Source: Marinobacter bohaiensis
GTDB lineage: Bacteria > Pseudomonadota > Gammaproteobacteria > Pseudomonadales > Oleiphilaceae
Assembly (NCBI RefSeq): GCF_003258515.1
Contig: NZ_QGEH01000001.1
Span: 1,302,001-1,366,000 of the forward strand
Direction: 5' to 3'
Length of the DNA: 64,000 nt
The position numbers were made by a program, and so were the translations under genes. The notes below the pieces were generated by a model that was given only the letters and a program-made list of their open reading frames with translations, searched no databases and was not told the DNA's origin. Positions 61,208 through 64,000 of the stretch are shown piece after piece; position 1 is the stretch's first letter, and the number at the start of each line of letters is the position of its first letter.

Positions 61208-61969
61208 ATGATCCACAGACGCACTCAACGCGTTCTGGCTGTCGCATTGGGCGCCCTGATGGCTACACTGGCGGCATTGCCTGCCCAGGCGGCGACGACT
61301 GAGTCGATGCCACGCACGCCCGCCACCTTTGACATCGGTCTCTACAGCCGTCTGAGTCAGTCGGCCCCCAACCTGAATCACAAAGTTCTGCGCCGCGCGT
61401 TGCAGGCGTCGTCCTGCGCCGTCAGCAACGGCATGGACATGCCCGCCCGGCTGGCGGTGATCGATTTTTCCCTTCCGTCCAGCAAGAAGCGCCTCTGGAT
61501 CTTCGACCTGCAAAGCGGCGAACTGGTTCTGCGGGATCTGGTCGCCCACGGCAAAAACTCCGGCCTGGCCGAGGCGTCGGTGTTCTCCAATCGGGTGGGC
61601 AGCTACCAGTCCAGCATCGGATTGTTTCGGGCCAGTGAAAGCTACCAGGGGCGGCACGGTTACGCGCTGCGTCTGGACGGCCTGGAGCAGGGCATCAACG
61701 ACCACGCACGGCGGCGTGCCATCGTGATTCACGGGGCCGATTACGTGGCTCAGTCGTGGGTGCGCGACTATGGGCGCATCGGGCGCAGCCACGGTTGTCC
61801 CGCGGTGAGCCAGAAGGTGATTCGTCGTGTGGTGGACAATCTCAAGGGCGGCCAGCTTGTGTTCAGCTATTATCCGGATCAGCATTGGCTTGAATCCTCC
61901 AGCTATTTGAACTGCGGCAGCACCCAGATGGCTGAATCGGGGAGCGGCGCCGGAGATTCCCGAATCTGA
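61208..61969 (+). CDS. murein L,D-transpeptidase catalytic domain (YkuD_2) protein
   Basis: 253 residues from the ATG at 61208, with GAGAGG 7 bases upstream. Signal peptide to about residue 28 (ends PAQA). The catalytic block HGADYVAQSWVRDYGRIGRSHGCPAVS has the His and Cys of the YkuD_2 type. It is a small secreted relative of L,D-transpeptidases, divergent from the YcbB-like gene with 134 bp between, so both may share control. Confidence 0.88.
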   Translation: MIHRRTQRVLAVALGALMATLAALPAQAATTESMPRTPATFDIGLYSRLSQSAPNLNHKVLRRALQASSCAVSNGMDMPARLAVIDFSLPSSKKRLWIFDLQSGELVLRDLVAHGKNSGLAEASVFSNRVGSYQSSIGLFRASESYQGRHGYALRLDGLEQGINDHARRRAIVIHGADYVAQSWVRDYGRIGRSHGCPAVSQKVIRRVVDNLKGGQLVFSYYPDQHWLESSSYLNCGSTQMAESGSGAGDSRI

Positions 61970-62065
61970 CCGGAACACGGCACAGCCTCCCTGCTGCATC
62001 AACAATAACCAATGTGGCCGCCGGCTGACCATGTTTGTCGAGTGGCCCGGACAAGGGGACTTCCC

Positions 62066-62551
62066 ATGCACCACCCGGCGGCACTCGCCTTTCAGGACCA
62101 GATTCCCGATAACCATTGCTACGGCTGCGGCCCCCTCAACGACCAGGGGCTGCAGATCAAGAGCTACTGGGTCGACGACAACCGGTCCGAATGCCGGTTC
62201 ACGCCCCAGCCCCATCACTGTGCCGGCCCCACGCATTTCCTCAACGGCGGCATCATATCCACCATCATAGACTGTCACTGCATTTGTACCGCCATGGCCA
62301 GGGCTTATCGGGACGCCGGTCGGGCCATCGGCGAGGGCGAGCGGCTGTGGTTCGCCACCGGCGACCTGCAGGTGCGCTTCAAGCGTCCGGTGCCCATGCA
62401 TGATGCGATCACGCTGGAGGCCACGGTGGCCGAGGCGGGCGAGAAGAAGATCCTTCTCCATTGCACATTGAGCGCCGGCGGCAAGGTCTGCGTCGAGAGC
62501 GAGGTGCTGGCGGTACGGGTGCCCAACGAGTGGTTCGAGCCGTCGAGCTGA
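62066..62551 (+). CDS. PaaI-like hotdog thioesterase
   Basis: 161 residues from the ATG at 62066, with AAGGGGA about 6 bases upstream. Hotdog features: NHCYGCGPLNDQGLQIKSYW, GPTHFLNGGIISTIIDCHCICTAMA, and QVRFKRPVPMHDAITLEATV. Likely acyl-CoA thioesterase; acyl group unknown. The Cys-rich N-terminus (NHCYGCG) is typical of the subfamily. Confidence 0.85.
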   Translation: MHHPAALAFQDQIPDNHCYGCGPLNDQGLQIKSYWVDDNRSECRFTPQPHHCAGPTHFLNGGIISTIIDCHCICTAMARAYRDAGRAIGEGERLWFATGDLQVRFKRPVPMHDAITLEATVAEAGEKKILLHCTLSAGGKVCVESEVLAVRVPNEWFEPSS

Positions 62552-62650
62552 GGGCGCGGCCCTCCTTCGGGCGCATCGCAGGATGTGATCGGTTCCGTTA
62601 AACTCGGTCCCCATTCGCATTCAAATCCGCCGTTCAGGAAAAGGACACAG

Positions 62651-63424
62651 ATGGCATCCCTATCTTCCCTCTTGCCCGAAGTGATTCGCATCGCCGAAGC
62701 CGCCAGCGAGAAAGTGCTGGCCATTTACCAGACTGATTTCTCCGTTGAACACAAGGACGACAAGTCCCCGGTCACGGCGGCTGACCTGGCGTCCCACGAC
62801 GTCATCGTGAAGGGCCTGAAAGCGCTGACGCCGGATATTCCCATCCTGTCCGAAGAGTCCGCCAACGCCCCCTGGAGCGAGCGCCGCGAGTGGCAGCGCT
62901 TCTGGCTGGTGGACCCGATCGACGGCACCAAGGATTTCGTCAATCGCAACGGGGAATTCACCGTCAACATTGCCCTGATCGAGGACAACGCGCCGGTTAT
63001 GGGCGTGGTGACGGCGCCAGCCCTGGGGACCGTCTACTGGGGGATCGTGGGCGAAGGCGCCGGGAAGCGGGATGCCGAGGGCAACGAGCAGCGCCTGGCG
63101 GTGGTGGAACCGCCGGCCAGCAAGCGCGTGGTGGCCAGCAAGAACCACCTGAACGACGAAACCCGGGCGTTTATTGAACAGTTGGGCGAGCACTGCCTGG
63201 TGCAGGCGGGCAGCTCCCTGAAATTCTGCCGCATCGCCGAGGGTGCGGCGGACATCTACCCGCGCATCGGGCCCACCTGCGAGTGGGACACCGGCGCGGC
63301 CCAGGCGGTGCTGGAAGCGGCCGGTGGCAAGGTCCGCAAACTGGACGGTTCGCCCGTGACCTACGGCAAGGAAGACGTGCTCAATCCGTTCTTTGTAGCC
63401 TCGGGAAGCTGGTACAGGGACTGA
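62651..63424 (+). CDS. cysQ: 3'(2'),5'-bisphosphate nucleotidase CysQ
   Basis: 257 residues from the ATG at 62651, with AAAAGGA about 5 bases upstream. Inositol-monophosphatase fold: SPVTAADLASHDVI, PILSEES, WLVDPIDGTKDFVNRNGEFTVNIAL and CEWDTGAAQAVLEAAGG. CysQ hydrolyses 3'-phosphoadenosine 5'-phosphate, the by-product of sulfate assimilation and sulfotransfer. Convergent with the oxoguanine deaminase gene. Confidence 0.93.
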   Translation: MASLSSLLPEVIRIAEAASEKVLAIYQTDFSVEHKDDKSPVTAADLASHDVIVKGLKALTPDIPILSEESANAPWSERREWQRFWLVDPIDGTKDFVNRNGEFTVNIALIEDNAPVMGVVTAPALGTVYWGIVGEGAGKRDAEGNEQRLAVVEPPASKRVVASKNHLNDETRAFIEQLGEHCLVQAGSSLKFCRIAEGAADIYPRIGPTCEWDTGAAQAVLEAAGGKVRKLDGSPVTYGKEDVLNPFFVASGSWYRD

Positions 63425-63432
63425 TCGCGAAA

Positions 63433-63461
63433 GGGCGACCCGGTCTGTGTCCGGGTTGCCC
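63433..63461. terminator. hairpin between cysQ and the deaminase
   Basis: An 11-bp stem (GGGCGACCCGG / CCGGGTTGCCC, one G-U) with a 7-base loop, between convergent stops. Likely bidirectional terminator. Confidence 0.65.
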
Positions 63462-63540
63462 GCCTCGGGCGCCGATGGCCTTGATCCGCAAAGGCCTCGA
63501 TCAGGAAAGACCTGGATCGTCCTTCCGGAGCAGCCCGGCG

Positions 63541-64000
63541 TCAGCGTCCCGTCGCTTTGGCGTAGAGGTGTCGCGCCGCTTCCCGGTGGCGCGTCATCAG
63601 CGCCGCAAGATCACCACCCAGCCATTGCCTGTCCCGCACTTTCCATTCGCCGCCGATCATGACTGCATCCGCCTGGCTGGCGCCGCACAGGACCAGTGCC
63701 GCTAACGGGTCGTGAGCACCGCTGAAGCGCGGCTCGTCCAGTTTGAACAGAGCCAGGTCGGCGCGTTTGCCCACCGCAATCTGGCCGATGTCCGGGCGCC
63801 GCAGGATATCGGCGGAGCCCCGGGTTGCCAGCGTCAGCGCGTCCTCATGGGTGAACTCGTCCGCCTGGTAGCGCAGGCGCTGGATCAGCAGGGCCTGGCG
63901 GATTTCCTGCATCAGGTTGCTGTGGTCGTTGGAGGCGCTGCCGTCCACACCCAGGCCCACCGGCGCGCCCGCCGCCTTGAGCTCGTTGATCCGGCAGATA
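63541..64000 (-). CDS. 8-oxoguanine deaminase, C-terminal part
   Basis: About 153 residues, open to the right window edge. VGLGVDGSASNDHSNLMQEIRQALLIQR carries the metal-binding Asp region of the ATZ/TRZ amidohydrolases, followed by ATRGSADILRRPDIGQIAVGKRADLALFKLDEPRFSGAHDPLAAL, typical of bacterial 8-oxoguanine deaminases. It would turn 8-oxoguanine into urate. The N-terminal metal ligands are outside the window. Related deaminases of this family (GuaD, AtzB) are alternatives. Confidence 0.8.
   Translation of the reverse strand, partial: ICRINELKAAGAPVGLGVDGSASNDHSNLMQEIRQALLIQRLRYQADEFTHEDALTLATRGSADILRRPDIGQIAVGKRADLALFKLDEPRFSGAHDPLAALVLCGASQADAVMIGGEWKVRDRQWLGGDLAALMTRHREAARHLYAKATGR

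Overview
The window is bacterial chromosome: GC-rich, densely coded, with short intergenic gaps, many ATGA gene overlaps and good Shine-Dalgarno sites. The gene set fits a marine or halophilic gammaproteobacterium of the Marinobacter/Halomonas/Pseudomonas type: DUF1302 and DUF1329 envelope proteins, a DcaP-like porin, class I fructose-bisphosphate aldolase, an MscK-like channel, a codB/codA locus with a sigma-54 promoter, and YpfJ, YcbB and Cfa proteins. The genus is inference; there is no rRNA or other taxonomic marker. I saw no tRNA, rRNA, IS element, prophage or CRISPR array.

Layout. 1-7.4 kb: the tail of an unknown gene, then a four-gene envelope module (DUF1302 barrel, DUF1329, YCF48-like propeller, MMPL/RND transporter) and a tiny membrane protein. 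7.6-12.7 kb: AraC regulator plus membrane flavodoxin, two tandem alpha/beta hydrolases with a cysteine nucleophile, and an old-yellow-enzyme reductase. 12.7-19.6 kb: a six-hairpin glycosidase-like protein coupled to a TVP38 membrane protein, an orphan histidine kinase and an MFS exporter. 20-23 kb: a sigma-54-type AAA+ regulator without a GAFTGA loop beside a DcaP-like porin. 23-27 kb: a YpfJ metallopeptidase and a large MscS-family channel. 27-29.7 kb: an ECF41 sigma-factor operon (AhpD-like protein, sigma factor, RidA, pseudouridine synthase) with a recognisable ECF41-type promoter.

29.7-35 kb: GFA protein, class I aldolase, GNAT, HPP membrane protein, and an SGNH-hydrolase lipoprotein followed by a lipase-chaperone-like protein. 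35-41 kb: a GGDEF/EAL protein, a DksA/TraR zinc finger, a patatin, an apyrase of the eukaryotic CANT1 type and a Ca/Na exchanger. 41-45 kb: an amino-acid-type ABC importer with its GntR regulator as first gene. 45-48 kb: LysR with a divergent DUF1127 gene, and a CBS protein. 48-51.5 kb: codB-pucR-codA with a sigma-54 promoter and an NtrC-type dyad. 51.7-54 kb: orphan solute-binding protein, Ohr, sirtuin. 54-57 kb: a SpoIIE/RsbW/STAS partner-switching cassette whose phosphatase appears to lack a normal start codon. 57-64 kb: VanZ fusion, Cfa, two L,D-transpeptidases, thioesterase, CysQ and the end of an 8-oxoguanine deaminase.

Themes are envelope and lipid handling (MMPL module, Cfa, L,D-transpeptidases, patatin, SGNH hydrolase with chaperone, porins), signalling (histidine kinase, c-di-GMP, partner switch, ECF41) and nucleobase or nucleotide salvage (CodAB, oxoguanine deaminase, apyrase, CysQ). 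The best candidates for undescribed biology are the MMPL module, the apyrase/exchanger pair, the SGNH/chaperone pair and the regulator without GAFTGA.
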